A stretch of 64,000 nucleotides of DNA from Lactiplantibacillus plantarum EGD-AQ4 (GCF_000463075.2 NZ_AVAQ01000052.1:45712-109711); one strand, 5' to 3'; numbered from the stretch's first letter, positions 34,488 to 44,868 are shown. A program made the numbers and translations. The notes: generated by a model not told the origin, from the letters alone.

Positions 34488-36251
34488 TTAACCATGTTGA
34501 TACTGTAATCGGTAAAAATCACGATACCGGTCATGAGTTGCGAGTAACGTGTCATGGTCCCCGTCACCCGTAATCCGGCCATCTTCCATGAAGAGAATCC
34601 GTGGGTAGGCTTCAATCTGATTCAAACGGTGGACGATCGTAATCGTGGTCAGATCTGCGGGCAAGGTCGCCAATAATTGCGTGACCCGTTCCTGGTTCTG
34701 ATTATCCAGACTGGCGGTCGCTTCATCCAAAATCAATAGGGATGGTTCGCGAACCAGCGCCCGGACGATGGCGAGCCGTTGTCGTTGTCCACCAGAGACG
34801 TTCAGCCCCCGCTCACCGACGTCCGTATCCAAGCCAGCCGATAGTTCCGCTAGCCAGTCTGCTAAGCCAACCTGCGCCAACAAGTCGCTGAGACGCTCAT
34901 CTGAGACGGCCTGGATCGATCCGAGCAATAAATTATCCCGAATCGTCCCCGGCATCAAGTCAACTTCCTGACTGACATAGCCGATCCGGTCTCGAATCGA
35001 TGGCACCGTATAGCTGTCCATTGCCTGACCATTGACGTTCAACTCGCCACGCGTCGGGGTGTAGTACGATTCGAGCAGTGAGACCAATGTCGTCTTCCCG
35101 CTCCCACTTTCACCAATCAGCGCGATTCGTTCGCCACGTTGAATCTGCATGTCAATATCCTTGAGGACTGGTTTATCCGGTTCATAGCCAAAATCAACGT
35201 GATCAAAATCAATCGTGTTGATTGACGTCAACGTTTCACCGTCAAGCCGCTTATCTTCGACCGGACTATCCAAAATGTTGTCGATCCGTTCCGTGGCCCC
35301 GACAGTTTGTTGCAAGGCCGTCACAAGGCCAGTAACACTACTGAGCGGCGAAATCATCTGCACGGCGTACATTAAGAATGCCACTAAACTTCCAATCGTC
35401 AACGCGTTAGTTTGGACCAAAATCCCACCATACACGATGATGATGAAGATAGCAGCCAGTAACATGATGTTCAAAACAGGGTTCAGTACCGAAATCAGTT
35501 TGATTTGGCGCACGCTAAAACCCTTAATACGGTCAACTTGGTCTTTCCCCTGTTGCTTGAGGGCTTTTTCAGCGACCATCGCCTTGACCAGCCGGTTCTG
35601 ACCAATCATCTGTACCGCCGCGCTGTTTAAATTAGCCGTTTCTTTTTGAATCGCCTTGGAGATTCGCGCTAAGACTTGGCCCATCGGCACAATGATCACG
35701 GCCATTAATGGCACCACAATTAAAATAATAATCGTTAAACGGAAATTCAATAGTAGCATCAACGTTAACGAGCCGACGATCGAAATGATCCCGTTGATGG
35801 CGTTCGAAAATTGACTAGAAATCAATTCAAAAATCGTGGACGTATCATTGACGACCCGACTCGATAACTCCCCCGTGCGGTTCCGGTCAAAGTATGGAAT
35901 CGGTAAATCAACGATGTGTTGCCAGAGTGCACTCCGCAACGTTGAGACCGCGTCGACCCCCGTGTAACTGAGCAAAAAGCTCGAGGCCACACTGGCGAAT
36001 AGTTGGACCACAATGACAATTGCGAGTTTGCCCAGTAACTGTCCCGAGGTCCCATGATTGAAGGCATCGATAAATTCCTTCAACATCAACGTGATGCCCA
36101 GGCTACAAATCGTCGCCACAAACGACAGCAGGATGCCGACGATAAATAGGCCTTTCTTCGGGTGCGCGTGCGTCATGATCAGCCGCAGTAGGTCGCGCGT
36201 GCCATACTTGGCCGGCTTTTGCTTAGCCGATGACGTGATAGGCGTTTCCAT
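34488..36251 (-). CDS. ABC exporter (fused membrane and ATPase), likely homodimeric
   Basis: 587 residues. Six membrane helices (about 35-330), then ATPase with Walker A GESGSGKTT, signature NVSGGQRQRLAIVRAL and Walker B LLILDEATASLD with catalytic Glu, so the site is complete. There is no N-terminal C39 peptidase domain, which fits the absence of double-glycine leaders in the nearby peptides. The start overlaps the glycosyltransferase gene by 29 nt and has AGGGGAG upstream. Candidate exporter for the array peptides (inference from position); multidrug export is the alternative. Confidence 0.9.
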   Translation of the reverse strand: METPITSSAKQKPAKYGTRDLLRLIMTHAHPKKGLFIVGILLSFVATICSLGITLMLKEFIDAFNHGTSGQLLGKLAIVIVVQLFASVASSFLLSYTGVDAVSTLRSALWQHIVDLPIPYFDRNRTGELSSRVVNDTSTIFELISSQFSNAINGIISIVGSLTLMLLLNFRLTIIILIVVPLMAVIIVPMGQVLARISKAIQKETANLNSAAVQMIGQNRLVKAMVAEKALKQQGKDQVDRIKGFSVRQIKLISVLNPVLNIMLLAAIFIIIVYGGILVQTNALTIGSLVAFLMYAVQMISPLSSVTGLVTALQQTVGATERIDNILDSPVEDKRLDGETLTSINTIDFDHVDFGYEPDKPVLKDIDMQIQRGERIALIGESGSGKTTLVSLLESYYTPTRGELNVNGQAMDSYTVPSIRDRIGYVSQEVDLMPGTIRDNLLLGSIQAVSDERLSDLLAQVGLADWLAELSAGLDTDVGERGLNVSGGQRQRLAIVRALVREPSLLILDEATASLDNQNQERVTQLLATLPADLTTITIVHRLNQIEAYPRILFMEDGRITGDGDHDTLLATHDRYRDFYRLQYQHG

Positions 36252-37800
36252 TAGTTGTAACTCCCCTCATTGCTTGAATATCCGGCTGAATCACATGGTC
36301 ATTCCACCGTTGCCAAATCATCGCCTCCGAGAAGCGACTGCTTTTACCATAGGCGTGTTCACTCATTTGTGCGAGCTTAGCTGGATGCTGCAAGAGCTCC
36401 AGCATGACCTTGCCTAACTCGACCAAGTTGTTCGGTGTAATCAATCGGCCATTGACACCGTCTTGAATCATGGTCGATGGGCCATACTTGATGTCATACG
36501 ACACTACCGGTACTCCGTGGCTCAGGCCCTCTAAGATACCGAGGTTAAAGCCTTCATATTGGCTCGTGAGCACCATCAATTGGGCCGTATTGTAGATTGG
36601 TGCCAGGTCAGCTTCAAAGCCCTTAAACGTGATAAATGACTGCCACTGTTGCGAACTGACCAGTGCCCGCAAACGATTTTCTTCCTTAAATCCGGTCCAC
36701 GAATCGCCGTAGCCGTATATGTCTAACCTCACGTTCGGCTGCTTTTCATGCACGTATGCGACCGCCTTGATCAACTGTTCTAAGTTCTTTTCAGCTGAAA
36801 GTCGGGCTACCGCAATGACTTTACCGTCAATTCGCGTCTTAAAGTCGACTGGTTTGGCTGCTAATTGTTCATCGCTAACGCTGCCGACTGGAATGGCGAT
36901 CGTCGGAATGACGTTATGGATATGATTGGTCATATCATCGCACTCATCCTGTGTCGACATGATCAGCCCGGACATCTGACTCGCATGATCCAAGCCGATC
37001 TGGGTATACGGCACGATTGGTGAGTTGACAACGTCTAAGGGATCCAACGTGAAATTGCTGTGCAAAAATTCATATTTGCGCGCTACCGTCGTCATTTTGA
37101 CAATGGGATTCATCCCGGCATCGCTGCGGTCGACGATCATGGTGCCGTGGCCGCCGTATTCCGTATTCAATGCGTCCAAGAAGAAAGCGGTCAGTTGATC
37201 CCAGTCTTCAAATTCGTAATTTTGGCCGTGATAGTTCAACAGGCGTTGGTGTGTCGCCACGGGTTGTTGCTTCGCATTCGGCCGGAAGAACGTCTCTAAC
37301 ACGGGCTGCTGCTGCAAATTGCAATGTTGTTCCAAGACGATGTTCTGATGTTCATCAAAATACTGCGCTACCGTCAAGAAGCCCCGCGTATCATAGTAAT
37401 CGCGCCGGCTGACCGCCCCTTGCGGATTAAAAATGTCGACATAATCTAGATAGCCGTCACTATTGAGCATCAACGCTTTTTGCCGTTGTTCGCGCTGAAT
37501 CACGTCAAATTCATTGGGGCTGACCCGTTCCAAAGTCTCTCCAGTGACCCGTGGATAGTTGGCCGCCGTTAACGGTTCCCCTTCATAATCCGTGGTGCCT
37601 TGGAAATAATCGTACATGTTAACTTGAAACTCATCATCATAACCAATTTTTTTCATATTCTGATGCAGGTCGCGTACAAAGTTCCGGGTGACGATCAGTG
37701 CCGGGACCCGATGCTTCGTAAACAACTTTTGCCGCTGAATCATCGCCAATTCAATGGCCGATGGCAGCGAATCAATTTTACTCGTAATAAAGAAATACAT
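36223..37800 (-). CDS. Glycosyltransferase, GT4 fold, TagE/TarM-like
   Basis: 525 residues. The N-terminal part (about 90-200) resembles the beta-rich domain in poly(glycerol-phosphate) glucosyltransferases and GtfA-like enzymes, with DYYDTRGFLTVAQYFDE; the C-terminal half is a GT-B retaining transferase with VARLSAEKN, the EX7E motif in YEGFNLGILEGLSHG and PVVSYDIKYGP. It likely transfers glucose or GlcNAc to teichoic acid or to Ser/Thr of surface proteins. It starts 18 nt after the MacB-like gene and overlaps the exporter gene, so the three form an operon. Its N-terminal domain is shared with the coiled-coil protein at 27148-29124. Confidence 0.88.
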   Translation of the reverse strand: MYFFITSKIDSLPSAIELAMIQRQKLFTKHRVPALIVTRNFVRDLHQNMKKIGYDDEFQVNMYDYFQGTTDYEGEPLTAANYPRVTGETLERVSPNEFDVIQREQRQKALMLNSDGYLDYVDIFNPQGAVSRRDYYDTRGFLTVAQYFDEHQNIVLEQHCNLQQQPVLETFFRPNAKQQPVATHQRLLNYHGQNYEFEDWDQLTAFFLDALNTEYGGHGTMIVDRSDAGMNPIVKMTTVARKYEFLHSNFTLDPLDVVNSPIVPYTQIGLDHASQMSGLIMSTQDECDDMTNHIHNVIPTIAIPVGSVSDEQLAAKPVDFKTRIDGKVIAVARLSAEKNLEQLIKAVAYVHEKQPNVRLDIYGYGDSWTGFKEENRLRALVSSQQWQSFITFKGFEADLAPIYNTAQLMVLTSQYEGFNLGILEGLSHGVPVVSYDIKYGPSTMIQDGVNGRLITPNNLVELGKVMLELLQHPAKLAQMSEHAYGKSSRFSEAMIWQRWNDHVIQPDIQAMRGVTTNGNAYHVIG

Positions 37801-37817
37801 TCACTCCGCCCCCGCTT

Positions 37818-39812
37818 TTATTCATGTGATAAACTTTCGACCGGATCCAACCGGGCAGCCATGTGAGCTGGTGCTAAGGCAGCCAACAGACTAATGACCA
37901 CGCTGACGGTCACCCCACCGAGCATGGCTGCGCCGGAGATTCGAACGATTGGATACTTAATCAGACTGTAAATTGCCATGTTGCCGAGTAATTGCCAACC
38001 TTCTGCGAATAGTAAACCCATCACGGCGGCTAAGACACCAATCGTCAAGGCTTCCGCGAAGAACAGGTGGCTAATATCACGCTTGCGGGCACCCAACGCA
38101 CGTAAGACCCCGATTTCACGCGTCCGTTCCGATACACTGACATACAGCACGACAATAATCATGATGGCTGAAACTAATAAGGCAATGCCGGCCACCCCAG
38201 TTAATACGTTAGTGGCTAAACGAATATACGTATTCAATGAATCAATTAAATCACCGATTCCCGTATAGTTATACTGTTGCTTCTTATTGTTACCCTTGAT
38301 GGCCTTGATTTTGTGTTCAACTTGCTTGACATGCGACAATTTGTCGATTTGGACAATGGCAAAATTAGGCCGGTATTGGACGTTTTTATCACTCAACATC
38401 CGTTTGACCGTCTTCGGCAGAACGACAACACTGGTGTCATCACTGCCCGTAATCCCACTGACCGTAACTGTCTTCTTGACCGTGACGGCTTGATTCTTGC
38501 GATTAACCGTTGCCATTTTAAGCGTTAACTTCTTGTTCAGCGCTTTTTGATAGTCCTTTTTACCGACCATCTTCTTGGCTAACTTCCGACCAATCAGAAC
38601 TTCATTGTTGCCAGGCCGCGTCCCGTTCTTGATCGTTTTGTTCAAGATCGTCGGATTATCCGTCTGAAGACTCGCCGTGACCGTGGTCTTCTTATAGCTG
38701 GCCTGTGCACTGGTGTAATAACCCAGTTCCGTAGATTGGACGTGCTTGATTCCCGTCAGTTGTTTGGCATTGGCTGCCGTCACTTCTGCATTTTTGGCCG
38801 CGGTCACTTGTTCTTGGTTGACAGCGGCTTTATATTCAGCGGCTGTAGTGGCTTTTTTCCGCGCCGCCGTGCTGACCTTGCCCGTCTTTTTCGAGACCTG
38901 CACCGCTGTCGGATTGACCTGGGACGTAATCTGATGATTCATATAGTTTTGAATCCCTGAACCAAGCCCCAGCATGACGACGATACTACTGATCCCAATC
39001 GATGAGCCGAAGATAATCAGTAAGTAACGCAGCCACATCCGGCGCATATGCTGCATCGACATGTGAAACATCTGCCGAAAGCCCAGCGTCCGGTACTGCA
39101 TGGGTTGCTTTTCGACTTCATCAAACGGTGCCCCGATGACTAATTCGTCGTGAATCTGACCATCATCCAAATGCACGATGCGCGTCCCGTAGTCAGCAAC
39201 TTCTTGCGAGTGGGTCACTGTAATGACCAACTTGCCTTCCGCCGCGATCGAATAAAGGATGTCCATGACTTCCTGGGTGTTTTCACTATCCAGGGCTCCA
39301 GTTGGTTCGTCCGCAATAATAATATCCGGGTCACTCGCAAGTGCCCGCGCGATTGCGACCCGTTGCTTTTGCCCACCGGACAATTCGTTGGGATATTGAT
39401 GCGTCTGTTGTTCCAGCCCGACCCGTTTTAACAGATCCTTCGTCCGCTGCACCTGTTGCGCATGCGGTTCCTTGGTCATCTTAAGCGATAACATGACGTT
39501 ATCAAGGACAGTTAAGTAACTTACCAAGTTAAAGTTTTGAAAGATAAATCCAATCGTTTCACGGCGATACCGGTCCATTTGGCGGACATTCATCGAACGC
39601 AAAGACTGACCATCAAGTAACACATCCCCGTCGTAATGATGATCTAGTCCCCCAATGATGTTCATCAGCGTTGATTTCCCACCGCCGGACTCCCCAAGAA
39701 TTGAAATAAACTCCCCACGATCAAAGTTTAAATTAATGCCTTTCAAGATGACATTTTCTTGGTGATTTAAGGTATAGGCCTTACGAATATCATGTAATTC
39801 TAAAAAGCTCAT
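37818..39812 (-). CDS. MacB-like ABC transporter (ATPase fused to FtsX-type permease)
   Basis: 664 residues. The N-terminal ATPase has an unusual Walker [10 protein letters not shown], signature [15 protein letters not shown] and Walker [13 protein letters not shown]. One membrane helix near residue 265 ([20 protein letters not shown]) leads to a long extracellular Lys/Thr-rich domain, then three C-terminal helices with the [19 protein letters not shown] motif of FtsX/MacB permeases. These mechanotransmission transporters act on peptides or envelope substrates rather than transporting through the membrane. First gene of the operon with the glycosyltransferase and exporter; GGAGGT site before ATG 39812. 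Confidence 0.92.
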   Translation of the reverse strand: MSFLELHDIRKAYTLNHQENVILKGINLNFDRGEFISILGESGGGKSTLMNIIGGLDHHYDGDVLLDGQSLRSMNVRQMDRYRRETIGFIFQNFNLVSYLTVLDNVMLSLKMTKEPHAQQVQRTKDLLKRVGLEQQTHQYPNELSGGQKQRVAIARALASDPDIIIADEPTGALDSENTQEVMDILYSIAAEGKLVITVTHSQEVADYGTRIVHLDDGQIHDELVIGAPFDEVEKQPMQYRTLGFRQMFHMSMQHMRRMWLRYLLIIFGSSIGISSIVVMLGLGSGIQNYMNHQITSQVNPTAVQVSKKTGKVSTAARKKATTAAEYKAAVNQEQVTAAKNAEVTAANAKQLTGIKHVQSTELGYYTSAQASYKKTTVTASLQTDNPTILNKTIKNGTRPGNNEVLIGRKLAKKMVGKKDYQKALNKKLTLKMATVNRKNQAVTVKKTVTVSGITGSDDTSVVVLPKTVKRMLSDKNVQYRPNFAIVQIDKLSHVKQVEHKIKAIKGNNKKQQYNYTGIGDLIDSLNTYIRLATNVLTGVAGIALLVSAIMIIVVLYVSVSERTREIGVLRALGARKRDISHLFFAEALTIGVLAAVMGLLFAEGWQLLGNMAIYSLIKYPIVRISGAAMLGGVTVSVVISLLAALAPAHMAARLDPVESLSHE

Positions 39813-40118
39813 ATATGTACCTCCACTATTTTTTATCGGACATTCCCCACGATGCTTTTCCTCAGTATTAACATTGCGATTTTTGGTGAATGATGTAAAG
39901 TGTTATTGAATACCGGGGTTCAACGTTTATTATCAAAATTATAATCGCCCTAAATCCGATGGTGCCGCGTGTTTGTTAGTTACAATTTGTAAAATATTGC
40001 GATTTAGCGGTCGCATTTAAATCAAAAATTTTCATATTCTGCTGGGACAGTTCGCACCCTGGCTGCGTCTAGATTGGCATGAGCTTGATGTCTGACCCCA
40101 CCGTTTCAAGGCGTACAC
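39813..40118. other. Intergenic stretch before the MacB-like gene
   Basis: AT-rich upstream region of the minus-strand operon; no gene and no convincing promoter boxes were found by eye. Confidence 0.4.
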
Positions 40119-40159
40119 AAAAAGACGGGCCCCACCGTTCTATGTGGTTACCCGTCTTT
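40119..40159 (-). terminator. Terminator after the small membrane protein gene
   Basis: Minus strand: AAAGACGGG-CCAC pairs with GTGG-CCCGTCTTTTT. Confidence 0.87.
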
Positions 40160-40226
40160 GAGTATTTGATTACGCTCCGAGACCGCTTTAATGCTCACAT
40201 GTCATACACGGTTGAACGTCTCGTTT

Positions 40227-40418
40227 TCATTTAAAAAACGACCGCTTCGTCACGACGCGGTAAATCGCATCCGCCAGCCCGGTCACAAAGACGACGATCA
40301 GGCCGACAAATTGCAACCACGGCACCTGTTGTTCGATGGCTTGCACTTCACTACCGAGCCAGAAGACGATCAACCCGACGACAATAATAATACTTTCAAT
40401 AATGTTTAATTTTCGCAT
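40227..40418 (-). CDS. Small membrane protein, 63 residues, unknown
   Basis: ATG 40418 with AAGAGGAG upstream opens MRKLNIIESIIIVVGLIVFW, a first helix, then a second (about 35-52, LQFVGLIVVFVTGLADAIY), and a basic tail RVVTKRSFFK. It stands alone with its own terminator. No family recognised; the type resembles many two-helix Lactobacillus membrane proteins of unknown role. Confidence 0.75.
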   Translation of the reverse strand: MRKLNIIESIIIVVGLIVFWLGSEVQAIEQQVPWLQFVGLIVVFVTGLADAIYRVVTKRSFFK

Positions 40419-40709
40419 CCTGAACTCCTCTTATGCCGCCCTACCATTCAGTTTACGGCTGGTCAGCGGGCTTAACTTTGATATAGGACTATTATAACCT
40501 GCTGGACTTGAACGTGCAGGTGATTTTCGGGGTTATTCGGGGGAAATTTGCACTGATCGCATGTGGCACACTGACTGGGACAAAAATTGGTGTGACTTGT
40601 TTATTTTAATTAAATATATGATATGATTAATTTTGCGTTGAGTTTTTATTTACATATCACTAGAAATAGATACCCCAAAGCTGCCAAGCCTGCGCTCAAG
40701 CACCTAATT

Positions 40710-40750
40710 ACAAACTAGCACGTATCGGGGAAAATAGCATGCTAGTTTGT
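40710..40750. promoter_or_regulatory. 11-bp inverted repeat in the leader of the Lys/Ser-repeat gene
   Basis: ACAAACTAGCA and TGCTAGTTTGT, 19 nt apart, without a T run, ending 44 nt before the start at 40794. It could be an RNA hairpin or an operator. The rest of 40419-40709 shows only AT-rich sequence. Confidence 0.45.
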
Positions 40751-40793
40751 ATCGTCGTAACTGTTAAATGAACAATTCATATTTGGAGGAATT

Positions 40794-41870
40794 ATGGACA
40801 CTTTTGCCGAGATTATGTTTTTCATCTCATTATTGATAGCCATCTACTTTATCTGCCGGGGAATTTTCAAACTTGTTAAGGGTGGTGGCGCCAAACAATC
40901 ATTTAAGTATGGATTAATCGCGCTGGCTGCTTCTTTTCTGTTTGTGATTGTCGGCTTAATCGCCAACCCAGTCGAGAATACAGCAAGCCACCAAGACAGG
41001 ATTGCGAAGGCCCAAACGAGTCGGACATCAAAGAGACACACTTCAGCTAAAAGTGCTGATAACATCGCTAGCAAAAAACAGTCTAGCAAATCCAGCAGTA
41101 ACAAAGCTAATTCCAAGAAGTCCACTTCTCATAAATCTAGCACCAAAAAAGTTAGTTCTAAGAAGTCCGCTTCTCACAAAACCAGTACCAAAAAAACGAG
41201 TTCCAAAAAAACTATTTCTCACAAATCTAGTACCAAAAAAACGAGTTCCAAGAAGTCCGCTTCTCACAAATCCAGCACCAAAAAGCAGACTTCAAAGAGC
41301 AGCCAGGCCACTAAAAAGACAATGGCTCAAAAAGCTTCAAGCAAGCGTGAGTCTAAAAACAAAAAGGCTACTAAAAAGCACTATAATTTCAGTAAAATTA
41401 AGCTTGGTATGACTAAATCACAAGTGATTTCCATCCTAGGAAAACCCACAGACCAAAACTCAAGCACACTTATTTACGAATCAGCTGACTTGGATTTTGA
41501 TCATAACAAATTATTTGATGGGTCTCCTCGTAAAATTCACAAAGCCGCTAACAAAAAAGCCACGGCTGATGCTAAAAAAGCTAGTCGCAAAAAGGCCAAT
41601 GCAAGCCAACTCAAATCATTTGCAAAAGTTTTTGGCCAGAAGGATGTCGAAACTCTACAAAAAAATGTCGGTATTACCTACTCATCGACCGAAACGTCAC
41701 AAGGTATGGCTTATGGCTGGAAAACCAATTATGGCATGCTGTATCGTCTGGATGATAGTGAGACTGGTCTGACTCATGTTTATAAAGGCGGCCTCGGTGA
41801 CGATGGAACCGAACTGTATGTTGGACAGACAATCAAGCAAAAACAACGCAGAAGTTATTATTACTATTAA
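40794..41870 (+). CDS. Membrane protein with Lys/Ser tandem repeats and a C-terminal SmpA/OmlA-like domain
   Basis: 358 residues from ATG 40794 (GGAGGA site). Two hydrophobic helices (about 5-27 and 38-58), then about 110 residues of very basic Lys/Ser/Thr sequence with 15-residue units of the type SSKKSASHKSSTKKT, repeated three to four times, then a domain beginning FSKIKLGMTKSQVISILGKPT, which fits the BamE/SmpA-like fold seen in many Firmicute lipoproteins. The tail ends RRSYYYY. Codon use is more A-rich than in neighbouring genes. The basic linker may span or bind the anionic cell wall. Function not known. Confidence 0.75.
   Translation: MDTFAEIMFFISLLIAIYFICRGIFKLVKGGGAKQSFKYGLIALAASFLFVIVGLIANPVENTASHQDRIAKAQTSRTSKRHTSAKSADNIASKKQSSKSSSNKANSKKSTSHKSSTKKVSSKKSASHKTSTKKTSSKKTISHKSSTKKTSSKKSASHKSSTKKQTSKSSQATKKTMAQKASSKRESKNKKATKKHYNFSKIKLGMTKSQVISILGKPTDQNSSTLIYESADLDFDHNKLFDGSPRKIHKAANKKATADAKKASRKKANASQLKSFAKVFGQKDVETLQKNVGITYSSTETSQGMAYGWKTNYGMLYRLDDSETGLTHVYKGGLGDDGTELYVGQTIKQKQRRSYYYY
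41110..41290 (+). repeat. 45-bp tandem repeats within the Lys/Ser-rich gene
   Basis: Units of 45 bp encode SSKK(S/T)xSHK(S/T)STKK(T/V); three to four copies with a few changes. Confidence 0.75.
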
Positions 41871-41992
41871 TGCGAGAGGTAACTAATCTGTGGCTTTCAC
41901 GACACCATCTGCAGATGCATATATGCCTTACTCTGCTAATCACACATTTGCCCTAATCAACGACGACCATTACGTTAAAACGTAAATTTATT

Positions 41993-42058
41993 AAAAGCAC
42001 CCGAACACTGATCTTCCGGCTCTATGCCAACAAGAATCAACCAGTGTTCGGGTGCTTT
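41993..42058 (+). terminator. Terminator after the Lys/Ser-repeat gene
   Basis: AAAGCACCCGAACACTG pairs perfectly with CAGTGTTCGGGTGCTTT around a 33-nt loop. Confidence 0.85.
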
Positions 42059-42091
42059 GGGTTATCCAATTATGCTTTCGATAAGTCACAC

Positions 42092-42170
42092 AAAAAAGCC
42101 CCGAAACACGGCTGACGATGAGGAACCACATGGGAACCATCACACATCCAGCCGCGTTTCAGGGCTTCAT
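42092..42170 (-). terminator. Terminator after pgi
   Basis: Minus strand: GAAGCCCTGAAACGCGGCTG pairs with CAGCCGTGTTTCGGGGCTT, then TTTTTT; the long loop holds a smaller hairpin. Confidence 0.85.
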
Positions 42171-42201
42171 TATATTTAATCAGTTATTAGCCGACAACAC
42201 C

Positions 42202-43554
42202 CTAGTCACTAAGGCGTGCAGTTAACTTCTTAGTTAATTCTTCATAGCCAGGCTTGCCAAGTAAAGCAAACATGTTGTTCTTGTAAGCTTCAACACCTGG
42301 TTGGTTGAATGGGTTGATACCATTCAAGTAACCAGAGATGGCAACAGCGGCTTCAAAGAAGTACATCGTGTAACCTAAGGTGTAGGCATCTTGTGAAGGA
42401 ATGTTAACGACCATGTTAGGAACACCGCCATCAACGTGGGCCATGATAACCCCTTCGAAGGCTTTCGTGTTAACTTGAGCCATCGTCTTACCTTCAAGAT
42501 ACTTCAAACCATCAAGGTTTTCGGCTTCCTTAGGAATGTCAACGTCGCTAGTGGCGTTGTCAACTTTAACGACCGTTTCCATCAAGTTACGACGACCTTC
42601 TTGGATGTATTGACCCAAGGAGTGTAAGTCAGTCGTAAAGTTAGCTGATGATGGGTAGATCCCCTTTTGGTCTTTCCCTTCGGATTCACCCATTAATTGC
42701 TTCCACCATTCTGAGAACATCGCCATGTTTGGTTCGTAGTTTTCAAGAATTTCAGTGGTGTAGCCCTTCCGGTACAAAATGTTCCGGTAAGCAGCATATT
42801 GGTAAGCTTCGTTTTTAGTTAAGTCAGCATCTTTGTATTCGTTTGAAGCGTCAGCAGCACCCTTCATTAATGAATCGATATCGCCACCTGAAACGGCAAT
42901 TGGTAATAAACCAACTGGGGTCAAGACAGTGAACCGGCCACCAACATCATCAGGAATAACAAAGGTTTCGTAACCTTCAGCGTCAGCTTCTTGCTTCAAA
43001 GCACCACGTTTGCGGTCAGTAGTGGCATAGATTCGGCTCTTGGCGCCTTCTTCACCATACTTTGCAATCAAACGTTCCTTGAAGACACGGAATGCGATTG
43101 AAGGTTCAGTCGTCGTACCAGACTTCGAAATGATGTTAACAGAGAAGTCACGGTCGCCGATCAAGTGAATCAAATCGTTGACGTATGAAGATGAGATTGA
43201 GTTCCCAGCAAAGACAACTTGTGGGAATTTACGGTCTTCACGTGAAAGTGATGACCAGAAAGTTTCGTGTAAGAATTCAATGGCTGCCCGTGCACCGAGG
43301 TATGAACCACCAATCCCGATTACAACGAGGACGTCAGAGTCGTCTTGAATCTTCTTTGCAGCGGTTTTGATCCGTGCAAATTCTTCCTTATCGTAATCTG
43401 TTGGTAAATTTAACCAGCCGCGGAAATCATTACCGGCGCCGGTTCCTTCACGCAGCTCCTTATCAGCAGCTGTGACCATAGCTTGCATTTCGCCAAGTTC
43501 GTTGTCATGGACGAACTTAGTTAAATTAGAGCTGTCAAATGAAATGTGTGCCAT
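42202..43554 (-). CDS. pgi: Glucose-6-phosphate isomerase
   Basis: Interconverts glucose-6-phosphate and fructose-6-phosphate. The signature regions [25 protein letters not shown] and the C-terminal [12 protein letters not shown] are visible; 450 residues is the usual Firmicute length. ATG 43554 has AAAGAGGTAAT upstream. It is flanked by terminators on both sides and so is probably transcribed alone; the glucose transporter gene lies next upstream. Confidence 0.97.
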   Translation of the reverse strand: MAHISFDSSNLTKFVHDNELGEMQAMVTAADKELREGTGAGNDFRGWLNLPTDYDKEEFARIKTAAKKIQDDSDVLVVIGIGGSYLGARAAIEFLHETFWSSLSREDRKFPQVVFAGNSISSSYVNDLIHLIGDRDFSVNIISKSGTTTEPSIAFRVFKERLIAKYGEEGAKSRIYATTDRKRGALKQEADAEGYETFVIPDDVGGRFTVLTPVGLLPIAVSGGDIDSLMKGAADASNEYKDADLTKNEAYQYAAYRNILYRKGYTTEILENYEPNMAMFSEWWKQLMGESEGKDQKGIYPSSANFTTDLHSLGQYIQEGRRNLMETVVKVDNATSDVDIPKEAENLDGLKYLEGKTMAQVNTKAFEGVIMAHVDGGVPNMVVNIPSQDAYTLGYTMYFFEAAVAISGYLNGINPFNQPGVEAYKNNMFALLGKPGYEELTKKLTARLSD

Positions 43555-43684
43555 TTACTATTACCTCTTTCTTTACGTATTTACATGTCATATTATACAA
43601 TAGCTCATCACATAATGAAAAGCGCTTCCCCCCTTTTTTCGTAAATTTTCGCAATTTATGTAAAAAATAAATATCCTTATCAAC

Positions 43685-43722
43685 AAAAAAGGTGCTGATA
43701 ACTAGACGTTACCGCACCTTTA
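43685..43722 (-). terminator. Terminator after the glucose transporter gene
   Basis: Minus strand: AAAGGTGCGGTAAC pairs with GTTATCAGCACCTTTTTT. Confidence 0.87.
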
Positions 43723-43774
43723 GCGAATCTTCTTAAATCATAAATTACAACATTAATGTTTTAGTAAAGTTTTA

Positions 43775-44632
43775 CTAAGCCTTCATCAACGAAAGGGCCA
43801 CGCCACCGACGATGACTAAAATCGAACCGATGACCACGTAGACCATTTCACGCTTCGTTTTGTGTTCGCCTAAGAGGTAAATACTCCCGAACGTGGAAAT
43901 AACGATCCCCATTTGTGACAGTGAGTAAGCCACCGCTTGGCCAATCTGGGCCATTGCCATGAACATGAAGAGATTCCCCACGCCCCAGACAAGACCAGTC
44001 ACAATGTTACGATACGTTGCCTTAACGACCCATGGTTTGTCTTTGAAGGACCAAATCAAGGCGCCGAGCAACATCCCGACAGCTTGTGGCATCACGACTG
44101 CTTGCGCGTTGACGTTACCATAGTGGACGACGATGGTATAACCAGCGTAACCAATAGTCGATAAAATCAAGGCACGAATCCCAACACCCCAGTTTTCAGA
44201 AGCGCTACGGTTCGGGTCAGTCTTATCAGTTAAGGAAGTTAGTACGGCCCCAGCAATCAACACGATCACAGAAATCGAGCCGATCCAGTACATATTACCA
44301 TGCCATTCGTTAAATAACAGCACCCCAGCCAACGCATTGGCAACCAGTTGCATCCCGGTTGAAATTGGGGTCGTCCGCGAGATCCCGACGGCTTTCATTG
44401 ACGTAAATTGTTGCCCTTGACCAATACTCCAGAATAACCCTGAAACGATCCCAATCAACCAAATTTTGCTTGTTAAAGATGGTTGTTCAACCGCCCAGAG
44501 TGCTAAGCCAAATACTAAGGCCCCCATGGTCATCCCAAGGGTCTGTTGCCGGGCAGTTCCGCCCATTCGACCACTAATTAAGCCGATACTGCCCCACGCG
44601 ATCGCGGGGATCAGTGCAATTAGAATTCCCAT
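43775..44632 (-). CDS. glcU: GRP-family glucose/ribose uptake protein (GlcU type)
   Basis: 285 residues with ten hydrophobic helices and the family's N-terminal AWGSIGLISGRMGG and GLFWSIGQGQQF segments. GlcU-type carriers import non-phosphorylated glucose by proton symport. Being next to pgi supports a glucose role. ATG 44632 starts right at the first helix. Confidence 0.88.
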   Translation of the reverse strand: MGILIALIPAIAWGSIGLISGRMGGTARQQTLGMTMGALVFGLALWAVEQPSLTSKIWLIGIVSGLFWSIGQGQQFTSMKAVGISRTTPISTGMQLVANALAGVLLFNEWHGNMYWIGSISVIVLIAGAVLTSLTDKTDPNRSASENWGVGIRALILSTIGYAGYTIVVHYGNVNAQAVVMPQAVGMLLGALIWSFKDKPWVVKATYRNIVTGLVWGVGNLFMFMAMAQIGQAVAYSLSQMGIVISTFGSIYLLGEHKTKREMVYVVIGSILVIVGGVALSLMKA

Positions 44633-44784
44633 TACTAATAATCCTCATTTCTATGTTTTCTCTCTTGCCATACGACAAAGAATTATTTTACCAGTTAAGT
44701 AACCGTTTTACCAGTCACAATCAGGGATTCAGCACTAAATATAATTATATTTATATTTTCATGAATTCGTTTTCTTTATCGATA

Positions 44785-44815
44785 GGGACCGTTTTCAATT
44801 AATGAAAACGGTCCC
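44785..44815. other. Perfect 13-bp inverted repeat without T tract
   Basis: GGGACCGTTTTCA and TGAAAACGGTCCC around a five-base loop. It lies 54 nt after the methyltransferase stop and may end its transcript, but neither strand has a T run after it. Confidence 0.5.
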
Positions 44816-44868
44816 CGAAATTACGTTTAAAATTTTTTTTATTTGCAGGCGAAATACTGCCAAAAAAC

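Noticed and set aside
43613..43631. Possible catabolite-response (cre) site, GAAAAGCGCTTCCC, upstream of pgi
   Set aside because: The AAGCGCTT core is palindromic, but the spacing and the 3' end do not fit the cre consensus well enough to call.
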